Shown: positions 1 to 9,312, numbered from the stretch's first letter. The stretch is 64,000 bases of DNA from DATARR01 sp034666985 (GCA_034666985.1 JAXDKS010000021.1:1-64000), one strand, 5' to 3'. The notes: a model not told the origin generated them from the letters alone. A program made the numbers and translations.

Positions 1-42
1 TGTTCAGACCTTCCAGGCGGCTGTCAGGACCTCGCCTCCGAG

Positions 43-76
43 GAGACGCCCCGCGGGGTTCCCCGCAGGGCGTCTC
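43..76. repeat. Palindromic intergenic element
   Basis: A strong inverted repeat with arms GAGACGCC and GGCGTCTC around a GC-rich core that is itself self-complementary (GCGGGG/CCCCGC). It lies outside any gene, left of the sulfatase. It has no T-tract, so it reads more like a dispersed palindromic repeat than a terminator. Only one copy was noticed in this window. Confidence 0.5.
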
Positions 77-130
77 TACAGTGGCTGACATGAGCAGCGA
101 GACCTCAACCAGTCTGACAAAGTAGAACTA

Positions 131-158
131 AGAGCGCGGGCGCCAAGCCCCGCGCTCT
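131..158 (-). terminator. Stem-loop terminator of the sulfatase gene
   Basis: Perfect 10-bp stem (131-140 pairs with 149-158) with an 8-nt loop, 27 bases beyond the sulfatase stop codon on the minus strand. The downstream side reads TTAGTTCTACTTTG, which is moderately T-rich. Position and stem strength fit an intrinsic terminator; the T-tract is imperfect. Confidence 0.6.
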
Positions 159-185
159 CACCAGGGCTGCCCGAACCGGGTCTTC

Positions 186-1874
186 CTACCTCTGCTCCCC
201 CCAGTGCGCCGGCCAGACGACGTCGTGCGGCAGGGTGCCGAGGGTCTCCATGACGTGGATGAGCTTCTGGTGCAGCCGCTCGCGCTCGCGGGCGACTTCG
301 GGCGTCACCGGCGTGTCCGGATGGCCGAGGTTCCGCACCTCCCGCTCGTCCCGCGGCACGCTCAGGTCGTACATCTCGTATTCAAAGGGAGCGTTGGTGT
401 AGATGTCGTAATAGACCGCGTATTTCCACCGCTTCTCGACGATGGCCCGGATGTGGCTGGCCGCGGGGACGAAGAAGTAGAGGTCCTCGTAGGTGAAGTG
501 GAGGTAGTCCTGCACCTCGGCCTTGGGGTTCGAGAGGATCGGCGACAGGTCCCGGCCCTTGAAGATCCAGCGGTCGAGGTCAGGCACGCCGGCGAGGTTG
601 GCCAGCGTGGGGAGCAGGTCGATCAGGCTGACCAGCGCTTCGGATTCCTGGCACCCCTCGAAGAGGTGCGGATGCGAGACGATGAAGGGGACGTTCAGCG
701 TCTCCTCGTAAATGTTGAACATCTTTTGCCGCTGCAGGCCGTGGGCCATGGCCATGTCGCCATGGTCGCTGATGCGGACGATGAACGTGTCGTCTGAGAA
801 GCGGGACCGGTTCAGGGCCTCCAGCACCTGGAGGATCTGCTCGTCGACCGTCTGGGCGAGGTGCGCGTAGAAGCGGCAGTAGCCGAGCTGCAGGTCCACG
901 TCCTCCTGCTTGATCACGCCGGTGCCGGCGTTGCTCACGAGGCGGAACTGCGACTGGGCGCGCGGCTTGGTCGACAGGTCCTCATCCCAGGTCGGCGGCC
1001 GGTCGATGGGCAGGTGCATGAATTCGTCGTCGCTGTAGCCCCCGGCCTGATAGAGAGGAACGCCGTCGACCGCCACCGCTCCCGACCCCGGATAGGCGAG
1101 CACGTCGTGAGGGTTGACCAGGGAGGCGATGAGACAGAACGGCTTGTCGGAATCATAGGTCTCGAGGAAATGGATCACGCTCTCCTTCTCGAGCACGTCG
1201 TAGGGCACGTCGCCGTACTTGGCGGCTTGGCCGTGTCCGTTGATGAAGCGCTGGTCGTTCTGCGTGCTGCCGCCCCCCATGTTGGCGATCGCCAGGTTGT
1301 CGCCGGCGTCGGGCATGCCCCAGCCGTCGAAGCCGTAGCGCTCGGCGAGCTGCTTCACGTCGGCCTCGGTCCAGTACTTCTGATTCAGACTGTTCACGAA
1401 ATTGGCGGGCTTGGTCAGGTGCCACTTGCCTTTGAAGATGACGTTGTAGCCGGCGGTCTTCAAGATCTTCGCCAAGTTCTGGAGGTTGCTGGGCATCCCC
1501 CGCTGGCGGCGCTCCTTGACGTTCAACACCAGGGACTGGGTGTTGAGGGTCGGGGTCTGATTCGGGTCCTGGCCCTGGCCATCGCCCTGGTTCTCGCCTT
1601 CGCCGGGGAAGGTGATGTCCTCGTAGACCCGGGAGATGTTGTCGAATTCGAGGACCTCGGTGACGCCGTGCTGCGCGGGATAGAGGCCGGTGAGCATCGT
1701 GACGCGGGCGGGCGAGCAGGTGCAGGAGTTCGTGTAGGCGCGCTTGAAGTTGATGCCGTGGCTCTTGAGCCAGCGCATCGCAGGCAGGTTCTTCTCCTCC
1801 CAGTCCGCGGGCCAATAGGGGTTGCCACTCTGCTGGTCGGTGACGACGATCATGAAGTTCGGCTTGCGGGGCAT
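186..1874 (-). CDS. Sulfatase family protein (type I, formylglycine-dependent)
   Basis: 562 aa, of the arylsulfatase/choline-sulfatase superfamily, which hydrolyses sulfate esters. The type I signature CSPAR is at residues 53-57, so C53 is the residue that formylglycine-generating enzyme would convert to formylglycine. A metal-binding TDQQ motif lies near the N-terminus (D13) and a SDHGDMAMAHG motif near residue 370, as expected for the alkaline-phosphatase-like fold. No signal peptide is visible, so a cytoplasmic location is likely. The ATG at 1874 is preceded by GGAGG with a 4-base spacer. It appears monocistronic, with a stem-loop just after the stop. The natural substrate cannot be told from the sequence, and some members of this superfamily act on phosphonates or phosphodiesters instead. 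Confidence 0.9.
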   Translation of the reverse strand: MPRKPNFMIVVTDQQSGNPYWPADWEEKNLPAMRWLKSHGINFKRAYTNSCTCSPARVTMLTGLYPAQHGVTEVLEFDNISRVYEDITFPGEGENQGDGQGQDPNQTPTLNTQSLVLNVKERRQRGMPSNLQNLAKILKTAGYNVIFKGKWHLTKPANFVNSLNQKYWTEADVKQLAERYGFDGWGMPDAGDNLAIANMGGGSTQNDQRFINGHGQAAKYGDVPYDVLEKESVIHFLETYDSDKPFCLIASLVNPHDVLAYPGSGAVAVDGVPLYQAGGYSDDEFMHLPIDRPPTWDEDLSTKPRAQSQFRLVSNAGTGVIKQEDVDLQLGYCRFYAHLAQTVDEQILQVLEALNRSRFSDDTFIVRISDHGDMAMAHGLQRQKMFNIYEETLNVPFIVSHPHLFEGCQESEALVSLIDLLPTLANLAGVPDLDRWIFKGRDLSPILSNPKAEVQDYLHFTYEDLYFFVPAASHIRAIVEKRWKYAVYYDIYTNAPFEYEMYDLSVPRDEREVRNLGHPDTPVTPEVARERERLHQKLIHVMETLGTLPHDVVWPAHWGEQR

Positions 1875-2120
1875 GAATCCTCCTGTGGACAGCGCCAGGC
1901 TTCTGGTGGATCTCCAGTCTATCTCCGATCGCCGGGCAGCGCCGTTTTGGCGCGGATGTCCAGCCGGAGCGTCACGAAGGCCGGGGCCGGCATGGCAGGA
2001 GCTTAAAAAAGTTGGTGAATCCCCGCTTCAGGAAGGTTTTTGCCCATGGCATCGCCGCTGCAATGGAGTGGCTCAGTGGACCGGAGATGAGCTCCGTTCC
2101 CGTCACCGGAGGTGCGCTCT

Positions 2121-2462
2121 ATGCGCAAGCTGTCTGTTTTTGTTCTGGTCTTCTGCATGGTCCTGGGTTTGTCGGCCGTCGCCATGGCCAAGGATTCCGG
2201 CAAGGAAGCCAAGGGCGCCGTCACGAATGTGAGTCCCGCTGACAAGAGCCTCTCGATCAAGGGCAAGACCGCGGACGAGACCTTCTGGACCAACGACACG
2301 ACGAAGATCACGGAGAACGGCAAGTCGATCACCCTGGCCGACGTGAAGACCGGCGACTGGGCTGACGTCTGGTACACGGCCAAGGATGGCAAGGACTGGG
2401 CCACCAAGGTCGTCGTCAAGGCTCCGAAGGACCACAAGGACGCCAAGAAGCCGGGCCGGTAA
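2121..2462 (+). CDS. Small secreted protein, possible OB-like (DUF5666-type) fold
   Basis: 113 aa. The N-terminus MRKLSVFVLVFCMVLGLSAVAMA is a clear Sec signal peptide; the mature part is about 90 residues and Lys-rich. The pattern of short beta-strands (GAVTNVSPADKSLSIKG, then a WTNDTTKIT segment and GDWADVWYTA) resembles secreted OB-fold proteins of the DUF5666 kind, but I cannot confirm the family. A GTG nine bases upstream is in frame; ATG at 2121 is preferred because GGAGGTG sits 6 bases before it. A strong intrinsic terminator follows, so it is probably a single-gene unit. Confidence 0.75.
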   Translation: MRKLSVFVLVFCMVLGLSAVAMAKDSGKEAKGAVTNVSPADKSLSIKGKTADETFWTNDTTKITENGKSITLADVKTGDWADVWYTAKDGKDWATKVVVKAPKDHKDAKKPGR

Positions 2463-2502
2463 GCGATCCTCTCCCCAGCCTTTTTTCACCACACCTCCTC
2501 GT

Positions 2503-2545
2503 CTGACCGGGAGCGGTCGGCAAGCCGCTCCCCGTCAGTTTTTTT
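2503..2545 (+). terminator. Intrinsic terminator after the small secreted protein
   Basis: GC-rich stem (GGGAGCGG pairing with CCGCTCCC, extended by flanking GAC/GTC) followed by a run of seven T residues. Textbook rho-independent terminator on the plus strand, 41 bases after the stop codon at 2462. Confidence 0.85.
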
Positions 2546-2746
2546 GCGTCGTGGGATTCGCGCTTGGCATGCCGATTTGACACTCCCGCCCGCTTGACGT
2601 GCCAGGACGTGCACGGCTCGACGAAACGTTCGTGAAAACCCGGTCAAAGGTGGGATTTTCGGAATGTTCTCTCTGGCACTGCCCGTGCACCGTCTGGACG
2701 GGCGGAACGAAGATGATCTTCGGTCCAATCCTGGAGAACCCCTACT

Positions 2747-2935
2747 GTGCGCAAGACATCCATCTTCTTCGTGACTCTGTGCCTCGCGATCGCCACCGCC
2801 TCCTTCGCCGCCACCACCCCCCCGACTCCGGCCAAGCCGGCTCCGGCCCCGACGAAGACCACGACGACCGCCAAGACCACCCATCATCGTCACCACCACC
2901 ACCATCACACGACGGCCCCGGCCAAGAAGGGCTGA
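2747..2935 (+). CDS. Small secreted His-rich peptide
   Basis: 62 aa with a Sec signal peptide (to about residue 21, cleavage after SFA). The mature part is about 40 residues, rich in Pro, Ala, Thr and Lys, with a compact His cluster (HHRHHHHHH, residues 46-54) and a Lys-rich end. The start is GTG, with GGAG 10 bases upstream. Such a His cluster could bind Ni, Cu, Zn or Co in the periplasm; this is inference from composition. No homologous family is recognised. It has its own intergenic space on both sides and a hairpin downstream. Confidence 0.6.
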   Translation: MRKTSIFFVTLCLAIATASFAATTPPTPAKPAPAPTKTTTTAKTTHHRHHHHHHTTAPAKKG

Positions 2936-2980
2936 GCGTCGAAGCTGGCGGAAGATTCCTGCACAGAGTTTCTGCGACGG

Positions 2981-3010
2981 CGGGGAGCGGCGATCATTCA
3001 CTGCTCCCCG
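2981..3010. terminator. Stem-loop between convergent genes
   Basis: Perfect 8-bp stem CGGGGAGC/GCTCCCCG (2981-2988 with 3003-3010) with a 14-nt loop, between the His-rich peptide gene (plus) and the dienelactone hydrolase gene (minus). No good T-tract on either side; could serve both transcripts. Confidence 0.45.
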
Positions 3011-3032
3011 CTTGGCGTTTCAAGAGGACAAC

Positions 3033-3878
3033 TCACCCCTTGAGGTGCTTGGCGAGGAACGCCGTCGTCCGCTGCCAGGAATCCTTGGCCGCGTCCGGGC
3101 GGTAGTTGCCGCCTGAGGGATTGGCGAAAGCGTGGCCGGCGCCCTCGTAGATATGGACTTCCACCGGCTTGCCCTGCTTCTTGAGCTCGGCCTCGAAGGC
3201 GTGGATGGTGGCGGCCGGGATGCTGTTGTCCGTGGCGCCGAAGAAGCCGATCACGGGAGACTTGAGCGCCGCCAGCTTCGCCGGATCAGTCTCCAGGCGG
3301 CCGTAGTAGATGACGGTGGCATTGATGTCGGCGGGGGCGAGCAGCGCCGTCTGGAGCGACCAGCCGCCGCCGAAGCACCAGCCGATGACGCCGATCTTCT
3401 TCGCGCCCTTGCCCTTGAGGTAGGCCACGGCCTTCTTCAGGTTGTCCTCGGCCGCGGCGGTATTCCCCAGCACGCCGTTCACCAGCTTCATGGCATTGTC
3501 CGGGTTGTCCGCCGTAGCGCCGCCGTAGAGGTCGACGGCCAGGGCCTGATAACCCTCGCCGGCGAGGCGGCGAGTCATGGCGCGAATGTTGTCGTTCAAG
3601 CCCCACCACTCGTGGATCACCACCAGAGCGGGCAGGGTCCCCTTGGCATCCTTGGGCCGGGCGAGATAGCCATGCGCCGGCTTGCCTCCAACGTCGCCGT
3701 AGGTCACCTCCTCGGCGGAGACCGGCCGCGCCGGCTCCTGCATTGCCGCCTGGGTGGCGACCGGCTTGTCGTGCTGGTGCTCCTGGGCCATGCGGGCCGC
3801 GTCGGCTTTCTCGTCGGCACGGGCCGCGGCCGGGATCAGGGTCAAGGTCAGCAGCGTCATCAAGATCTGTTCTCTCAT
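3033..3878 (-). CDS. Secreted dienelactone hydrolase family protein
   Basis: 281 aa alpha/beta-hydrolase with an N-terminal signal peptide (about residues 1-21, ending AARA). The dienelactone-hydrolase triad is recognisable: nucleophile Cys in GWCFGGG near residue 167, Asp in GATDNS near 217, His in GAGHAF near 247. Family members hydrolyse lactones or small esters; the export signal argues against the classical cytoplasmic chlorocatechol role. Its ATG overlaps the stop codon of the upstream histidine kinase (ATGA, 3875-3878), so it is probably co-translated with that gene. The true substrate is unknown. Confidence 0.85.
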   Translation of the reverse strand: MREQILMTLLTLTLIPAAARADEKADAARMAQEHQHDKPVATQAAMQEPARPVSAEEVTYGDVGGKPAHGYLARPKDAKGTLPALVVIHEWWGLNDNIRAMTRRLAGEGYQALAVDLYGGATADNPDNAMKLVNGVLGNTAAAEDNLKKAVAYLKGKGAKKIGVIGWCFGGGWSLQTALLAPADINATVIYYGRLETDPAKLAALKSPVIGFFGATDNSIPAATIHAFEAELKKQGKPVEVHIYEGAGHAFANPSGGNYRPDAAKDSWQRTTAFLAKHLKG

Positions 3879-6361
3879 ATCCCTTTCCTTTCTTGGCTCC
3901 GCAGGTGGGCCCCGCGCGCCAGCGCCGCCACGGCGGAGACCAGCTCGGATGGTTCGGCGGGCTTGGCGAGATGGAGGTGGAAGCCCGCTGCCAGGGCCTG
4001 CTGGCGATCCGCTTCGGCGGCGTAGGCGGTGAGGGCGAGGGCCGGCAGGCTCCCCAGCTCCCCATCCAGGGCCCGCACCTTGCCAATGAGAGAATAGCCG
4101 TTCTCCTCCGGCATGCCGATATCCGCGATCATCACGTCAACGGGCGTCCGCTGGAGGATGGCCAGGGCCTCGGCCGCCGACGCCGCGGCCGTGACCTCGG
4201 CGCCGAACTGCTCGAGCATCAGGGGGAGCATGCGGCGGGTCTCGGGATCGTCGTCCACCAGCAGCACCCGCAATCCGAGAAGATCGGGCGCCTCGCCCGT
4301 CCCCGCCCGGCCGGCCGGGGAGGCGGGCGGCTCCGGCGTTGCGGTGGCCGGCGCCAGGGCGGGCACCGGCAGGGACACGATGAAGGTGGCCCCTTTCCCT
4401 TCGCCGTCGCTCTGCGCCGCGACCGTGCCGCCGTGCAGCTCGACCAGGTGGCGGACGATGGCGAGCCCCAGCCCGAGGCCGCCGTGGGTGCGGGTGGAGC
4501 TGCTGTCGGCCTGCCGGAAGCGGTCGAAGACGTGCTCCAGGAAATCGGGGCGGATGCCGACCCCCGTGTCGCTCACCCGCAACTCGACCTGAGAGCCCCG
4601 GCGGCCGACGTCTACCTCCAGGCTGCCGCCTCGAGGGGTGAACTTGACGGCGTTCGACAGCAGGTTCCAGACCACCTGCTGCAGCCGCTGGGGATCGCCC
4701 GGGATGTGCGCCGCCGCGGCGTCGAAGTGGCGCGCGACGCGGATCTCCTTGGCGTCGGCGGCCGGGCGGATCGACTCCAGGGCCGCCTCCACCACCTGCA
4801 CGAGGTCGACCGGCTCGGTCTGCAGGCGGAGCTTGCCGGTGATGATGCGCGATACGTCGAGAAGGTCTTCGATGATCTGGCCCTGGGCGCGGGCGTTGCG
4901 CTCGATGGTGGCGCGAGCGCGATGGCTCCCCTCCGCGTCCAGCTTGCCACTGCCTAGCAGCCAGGTCCAGCCCAGGATGGCATTGAGAGGGGTGCGCAGC
5001 TCGTGGGAGACGGTGCTCAGGAACTCATCCTTGAGGCGATTCGCCTCCTCGGCGTGGCGGCGCGCCTCCTGCTCTCGTTCGTAGAGAGCGCGCAGCTCCT
5101 CTTCCGAGGCGCGCAGGGCGGCGGTCTGCTCGGTGACCCGCTGCTCCAGCCGGTCGGCGTAGCCGCGCAGCTCAGCCTCCTTGGCGGCCAGGGCCTCGGC
5201 CATGGCGTCGAAGGCCATGGCCAGGCGCCCCAGCTCATCGCGCTGGCGCAACCCCACGCGCCGTGACATGTCGCCCGCGGCCAGGGCCTGGGCCGCCCGC
5301 CCCACCTGGCGCAGGGGGCTGGTGACCCAGCGGGCGGCGAGAAAGGCGGCGGCCGCCGCCACCAGGGCGGTGAGCCCCGCCAGCAGCAGGTTGCGGCGCG
5401 CCTGCTCCTGGACGGCGGCGAGGATGGCGTCCTCGGGGCTGAAGACGCCGTAGAGCCAGCGCTCGCCGCGCAGAGGCACGAGGGCGGCGTGGAAGGCGCG
5501 GCCGCCGGAGACGATCCGCAGGAAAGGATTGGCGGCGGGATCGAAGAGGAGCCAGCGCGAGCGCTCGCGGACGCCCGGCAGTGACGGCCCGCCTTCGACC
5601 AGCTCCCGGGTGCGCGGACCGAAGCGCCCCTCCGCGATCACCCGGTCGTGGGCGTCGGGAGGGAGCGGCTCGAAAGCCCGGAAGCGCAGGGCCGGCTTGG
5701 CCGGATGACTCAGGCGGATGCCGTCGGAGTCCCAGAGGACGCCGATTTCGCCGCGGCCGGCGAAGCCGGTGTCGCCGGCGATGATGCGGTCGAGGGCCTT
5801 GAGGGGGATCCGCCCCACGGCCGCGCCTACGATCCGGCCTTCGCCGTCGCGCACGGGCGCCGAAACGTGGATGACGATCCGCCCGTCCACGGGATCGAAG
5901 CGCGGCTCGTCGAAGCCAGTGTTACCCGCCAGGGCGTCGCGCACCCAGGGGGCGGCGAGGTCGAGCCGGCCCAGGAAGCGGTCGTCGGAGGCGAGCTTCA
6001 CCAGACCGCTGCCGTCGGTCAGGTAGAGGACGTCGAGGCCCTGGGTGTCGCGCGTCTGGAGCAGGGAGAGGCGGACCTCGGCCGCCAGGGAGGGATCCGC
6101 CGGACTCGACAGGAACCGGGCCGTCCATGGCATCAGCGCCACCAGGCGGACGTCGGAGCGCACCTCGTCCAGGTATTCGTCGAGGGTCTGGGCCGTGTTG
6201 CGCGCCTGCTGGAGGTTCTGAGCGCGGGCGGCGGCGATCGCCTCGTTCCGGCCGGCGGCGGCGTTGACCAGTGTGACGACGGTCAGCGGCAGGATGGCGA
6301 GGGCGCCGAGGAGGAGGGCGAGCTTGGTGGCCCATGGCCAGTCGCGCCAGCGCAGGGTCAA
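3875..6361 (-). CDS. Hybrid sensor histidine kinase with Cache-type sensor and receiver domain
   Basis: 828 aa. Order of domains: first membrane segment (about residues 12-32), extracytoplasmic sensor of dCache type (about 40-320), second membrane segment (about 325-347), HAMP linker with R-x-DELGRLA, coiled coil, HisKA with phospho-acceptor His in STVSHELRTPLN near 453, HATPase with DTGVGI and GGLGLGLAI boxes, and a C-terminal receiver with DDD and phospho-acceptor Asp in MIADIGMPEENG near 747. The start is set at TTG 6361: GGAGG lies 6 bases upstream and the TTG overlaps the stop of the upstream binding-protein gene (TTGA). The tight coupling to an orphan oligopeptide-binding lipoprotein suggests the two may work together. 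No output regulator gene is adjacent. Confidence 0.88.
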   Translation of the reverse strand: MTLRWRDWPWATKLALLLGALAILPLTVVTLVNAAAGRNEAIAAARAQNLQQARNTAQTLDEYLDEVRSDVRLVALMPWTARFLSSPADPSLAAEVRLSLLQTRDTQGLDVLYLTDGSGLVKLASDDRFLGRLDLAAPWVRDALAGNTGFDEPRFDPVDGRIVIHVSAPVRDGEGRIVGAAVGRIPLKALDRIIAGDTGFAGRGEIGVLWDSDGIRLSHPAKPALRFRAFEPLPPDAHDRVIAEGRFGPRTRELVEGGPSLPGVRERSRWLLFDPAANPFLRIVSGGRAFHAALVPLRGERWLYGVFSPEDAILAAVQEQARRNLLLAGLTALVAAAAAFLAARWVTSPLRQVGRAAQALAAGDMSRRVGLRQRDELGRLAMAFDAMAEALAAKEAELRGYADRLEQRVTEQTAALRASEEELRALYEREQEARRHAEEANRLKDEFLSTVSHELRTPLNAILGWTWLLGSGKLDAEGSHRARATIERNARAQGQIIEDLLDVSRIITGKLRLQTEPVDLVQVVEAALESIRPAADAKEIRVARHFDAAAAHIPGDPQRLQQVVWNLLSNAVKFTPRGGSLEVDVGRRGSQVELRVSDTGVGIRPDFLEHVFDRFRQADSSSTRTHGGLGLGLAIVRHLVELHGGTVAAQSDGEGKGATFIVSLPVPALAPATATPEPPASPAGRAGTGEAPDLLGLRVLLVDDDPETRRMLPLMLEQFGAEVTAAASAAEALAILQRTPVDVMIADIGMPEENGYSLIGKVRALDGELGSLPALALTAYAAEADRQQALAAGFHLHLAKPAEPSELVSAVAALARGAHLRSQERKGI

Positions 6362-7956
6362 GGCGGACCTCCTCGCCGTTCGATGCCGTCGCGGACGATG
6401 CGCACCAGGCTGAGCTCCTGATCCGGGATCAGGCCGCGACCCTCCACCCACGGCAGGCCCGTCACACCGCGGCGGCTGATGGTGACGTGGATCCCCTCGG
6501 CCAGGGGCACCACCGGGAGGTCCCGGGCCAGGATCTCCTGCGCCCGGTAGTAGGCCCGAGCCCGCCGGGGAAGGTCGGTGGTGCGGGCCCCTTCGGCCAG
6601 GGTGGCGTCGAGCTCGGGGCTCTCGTACCCCATCACCTGAGTGGCTCCGCGCGAGCCGAATCGGACGTTGAGATTCTCCGGATCCGGCCCCTGGCTGCCA
6701 CCCATGAGGGTGAGGGCGAAGTCGTGCCGCTGCAGAGCCCGATCCATCCAGGCGGCGAGGGTCACCGGCGTCAGACGGACCTCGATACCCACGGCCCGAA
6801 GCTGGGCGGCCACGTCACGGGCAAGCTCGGAGAACGGCGGCAGATCGCCGAACAGCAGCTCGGTGCGCAGGCGGATTCCCTGAGCGTCGGGAGCCAGGCC
6901 GGCGGCGTCGAGCAAGGTCCGGGCGCGGGCGGGATCGAACACCGGGGCCCGCGCCGCGGCGTCGTAGGCCCAGGCCACGGCCGGCGTGTAGAAGCCCACG
7001 GCGGGGGAGCCGTAGCCGTAGAGAGCGGTCTGGAGGAGCGCCGTGCGATCGATGGTCCGGCTCACCGCCTCCCGCACCCGCCGGTCGGCGAAGGGCTGGC
7101 GCCGCAGGTTGAAGACCAGGAGGTAACGGCTGTCGCTGGGGGAGGTCCGCACCGCCAGGCGGGGATCGCGCGCGAGGTCCGGAAGACGAGCCAGCAGGGG
7201 GCGCAGCACGGTGTAGTCCGCCTCGCCGGCGGCGATCATCTGCGGAGCGCGCTCGGGGTCGGGCTCGAAGTGGTAGACCACCCGGTCCAGGAAGGGGCCG
7301 GGCCGGAAGTAGTGTGGGTTCGCCGTGAGGACGATCTCACGGCCCTTGCTCCAGGAATCGAGGCGGAACGGGCCCGTGCCCACGGGTGCGAGGCCCGCCC
7401 CGGCTGCCGGCGCGCCGGGCGTGGGCCGGGGGAGGATGAAGGTGCCGTATCCAGCCAGGGTGGCCAGCAGCGGGGCCCACGGCTCCCGCAGGTGGAAGAC
7501 GGCGGTGCGTTCGTCCGGCGTCTCGACGGTGGCGATGCGACGCAGGGCCTCGGCGGCGAAGGAGCGCTGCGGGGCCAGGTGCTCGAAGGTCCAGCGCACG
7601 TCGGCAGCGCTGAACGGCCGCCCGTCGTGCCAGCGCACGCCGGAGCGCAGGTGGAAGGTGTAGACGAGCCCCGCGGAATCCACGGTCCAGCTCTCGGCGA
7701 GATCCGGGTGGAGCCGCCCGTCGACATCGAGGATCACCAGGCGGCTGTAGAGGTTCGGGGCCAGTTGGAGGCCTATCTCGTCACGCAGGGAGCCGGGATT
7801 GAGATCGCGGGGCTCGGCCGGCAGGAGGACGCGCAACTCGCCGCCGCCGCCCTTGACCTCCCCCCGCGGCCGGTCCCGCAGCCCGCAGCCCGCTCCGAGC
7901 AGGCACCCGAGCAGGCAGAGACCGGAAAAGACAGCGGCGCGCAGGAATCTCTCCAC
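6358..7956 (-). CDS. Oligopeptide/nickel-type ABC transporter substrate-binding lipoprotein
   Basis: 532 aa, SBP_bac_5 (family 5, DppA/OppA-like) extracytoplasmic binding protein. The N-terminus is a lipoprotein signal with lipobox LLGC (Cys18; C24 is an alternative). Family features include ANPHYFRPGPFLDRVVYHF and the YLVFNLRRQPFADRRVREAVSRTID region typical of peptide-binding proteins. The start is GTG at 7956 with AGGA 8 bases upstream, only 10 bases after the ornithine aminotransferase stop. No permease or ATPase gene is nearby; instead the next gene, overlapping its stop codon, is a histidine kinase. It may deliver ligand to an unlinked transporter or act as a sensory partner. Confidence 0.88.
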   Translation of the reverse strand: MERFLRAAVFSGLCLLGCLLGAGCGLRDRPRGEVKGGGGELRVLLPAEPRDLNPGSLRDEIGLQLAPNLYSRLVILDVDGRLHPDLAESWTVDSAGLVYTFHLRSGVRWHDGRPFSAADVRWTFEHLAPQRSFAAEALRRIATVETPDERTAVFHLREPWAPLLATLAGYGTFILPRPTPGAPAAGAGLAPVGTGPFRLDSWSKGREIVLTANPHYFRPGPFLDRVVYHFEPDPERAPQMIAAGEADYTVLRPLLARLPDLARDPRLAVRTSPSDSRYLLVFNLRRQPFADRRVREAVSRTIDRTALLQTALYGYGSPAVGFYTPAVAWAYDAAARAPVFDPARARTLLDAAGLAPDAQGIRLRTELLFGDLPPFSELARDVAAQLRAVGIEVRLTPVTLAAWMDRALQRHDFALTLMGGSQGPDPENLNVRFGSRGATQVMGYESPELDATLAEGARTTDLPRRARAYYRAQEILARDLPVVPLAEGIHVTISRRGVTGLPWVEGRGLIPDQELSLVRIVRDGIERRGGPP

Positions 7957-7966
7957 CTAAAGCGTC

Positions 7967-9196
7967 CTACAGCGTCGTCAGCACCTTCTCCAGCCGCTCC
8001 ACCGCCCAGTCGATCTCTTCCTTCTTGATGACCAGCGGGGGGGCGATGCGGATGACGTGCTCGTGGGTCTCCTTGCAGAGGAGCCCCTCGTGCTGCAGCG
8101 CCTCGCAGAAGCGGCGGGCGCCACCCGCCTCGCGGTGCAGCTCGATGCCGATCCACAGCCCCTTGCCGCGCACCTCCTTGACGTGCTTCGACTGGATCTG
8201 GCGCAGCCGCTCCAGGAAGTAGGGGCCGAGCTCGGCGGAATTCTCCACCATCCGCTCCTCGACCAGCACCCGCAGGGCGGCCTGGGCGATGGCCGCCGCC
8301 ATGGGGTTGCCGCCGTAGGTGGAGCCGTGCTCGCCCGGCTTGAAGACGCCCATCACCGGCTCGTCGGCAAGGATGCCGGAGACCGGGTAGAAGCCGCCCG
8401 AGAGGGCCTTGCCCACGATCACGACGTCGGGCCGGATGCCCTCGTGCTCGAAGGCGAAGAGCTTGCCCGTGCGGCCGAGGCCGGACTGGATCTCGTCGAC
8501 CATCAGCAGGGCGTTGTGCCGCTGCGTGATCTCCCGCAGCCGCGCGAGGTAGCCCGCCGGCGGCGACACGATGCCCGCCTCGCCCTGGATGGGCTCGACG
8601 AGGACCGCCGCCACGTTCTCGTGCATGGCCGCCTCGACCGCGTCGGCGTCGCCGTAGGGGAGGACGCGGAAGCCGGGGGTGAACGGGCCGAAGCCGTCGC
8701 GGTAGTCCGCCTCGGTGGAGAAGCTGACGATGGTGATGGTGCGGCCGTGGAAGTTGTTGGTGAAGGCGAGGATCTCGGCCTTGCCCTCGGGCACGCCCTT
8801 GACCTTGTAGGCCCACTTGCGGGCCGTCTTGAGGGCCGTCTCCACCGCCTCGGCGCCGCTGTTCATGGGCAGGAAGCGCTCATAGCCGGTGAGCTCGCAG
8901 AGCTGCCGGTAGAAGGGGCCGAGCTGATCGCTGCGGAAGGCGCGCGAGGTCAGGGTCACCCGGTGCGCCTGCTCCACCATGGCCTTGACGATCTCCGGAT
9001 GGCAGTGCCCCTGGTTGACCGCCGAGTAGGCGGCCAGGAAATCGAGGTACTTGTTGCCCTCGACGTCCCACACCCAGACGCCTTCCGCGCGGCTGACCAC
9101 GACGTCGAGAGGGTGGTAGTTGTGGGCCCCGTACCGCTCTTCCAGCGCGATGAGATCCGTGGTCGCGGTCTTGTCTTCAAGCACGGTGGTGCTCAT
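7967..9196 (-). CDS. rocD: Ornithine--oxo-acid aminotransferase (class III PLP)
   Basis: 409 aa class III aminotransferase. It transfers the delta-amino group of ornithine to 2-oxoglutarate, giving glutamate-5-semialdehyde. The opening residues (ALEERYGAHNYHPLDVVVSR), the AYSAVNQGHCHPEI segment and MNSGAEAVETALKTARKW are characteristic of the ornithine aminotransferase branch. The PLP lysine is in VGKALSGGFYPVS near residue 261, the Asp that contacts the pyridine N is in MVDEIQSGLGRTG. ATG at 9196 is chosen over longer in-frame starts because GGAGG lies 5 bases upstream. Other class III enzymes (acetylornithine, GABA) are less likely from these motifs. Confidence 0.92.
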   Translation of the reverse strand: MSTTVLEDKTATTDLIALEERYGAHNYHPLDVVVSRAEGVWVWDVEGNKYLDFLAAYSAVNQGHCHPEIVKAMVEQAHRVTLTSRAFRSDQLGPFYRQLCELTGYERFLPMNSGAEAVETALKTARKWAYKVKGVPEGKAEILAFTNNFHGRTITIVSFSTEADYRDGFGPFTPGFRVLPYGDADAVEAAMHENVAAVLVEPIQGEAGIVSPPAGYLARLREITQRHNALLMVDEIQSGLGRTGKLFAFEHEGIRPDVVIVGKALSGGFYPVSGILADEPVMGVFKPGEHGSTYGGNPMAAAIAQAALRVLVEERMVENSAELGPYFLERLRQIQSKHVKEVRGKGLWIGIELHREAGGARRFCEALQHEGLLCKETHEHVIRIAPPLVIKKEEIDWAVERLEKVLTTL

Positions 9197-9312
9197 GGTT
9201 TCCTCCGAGGACGATGATGGAGAGAGAGCAAAAGGGAAGCTTTCCGCCGCTCCTTTTCTACCACAAACGCCCGCGTCCTTCCCAATGACGATGTACGGCC
9301 TGCGTTTCGTGC

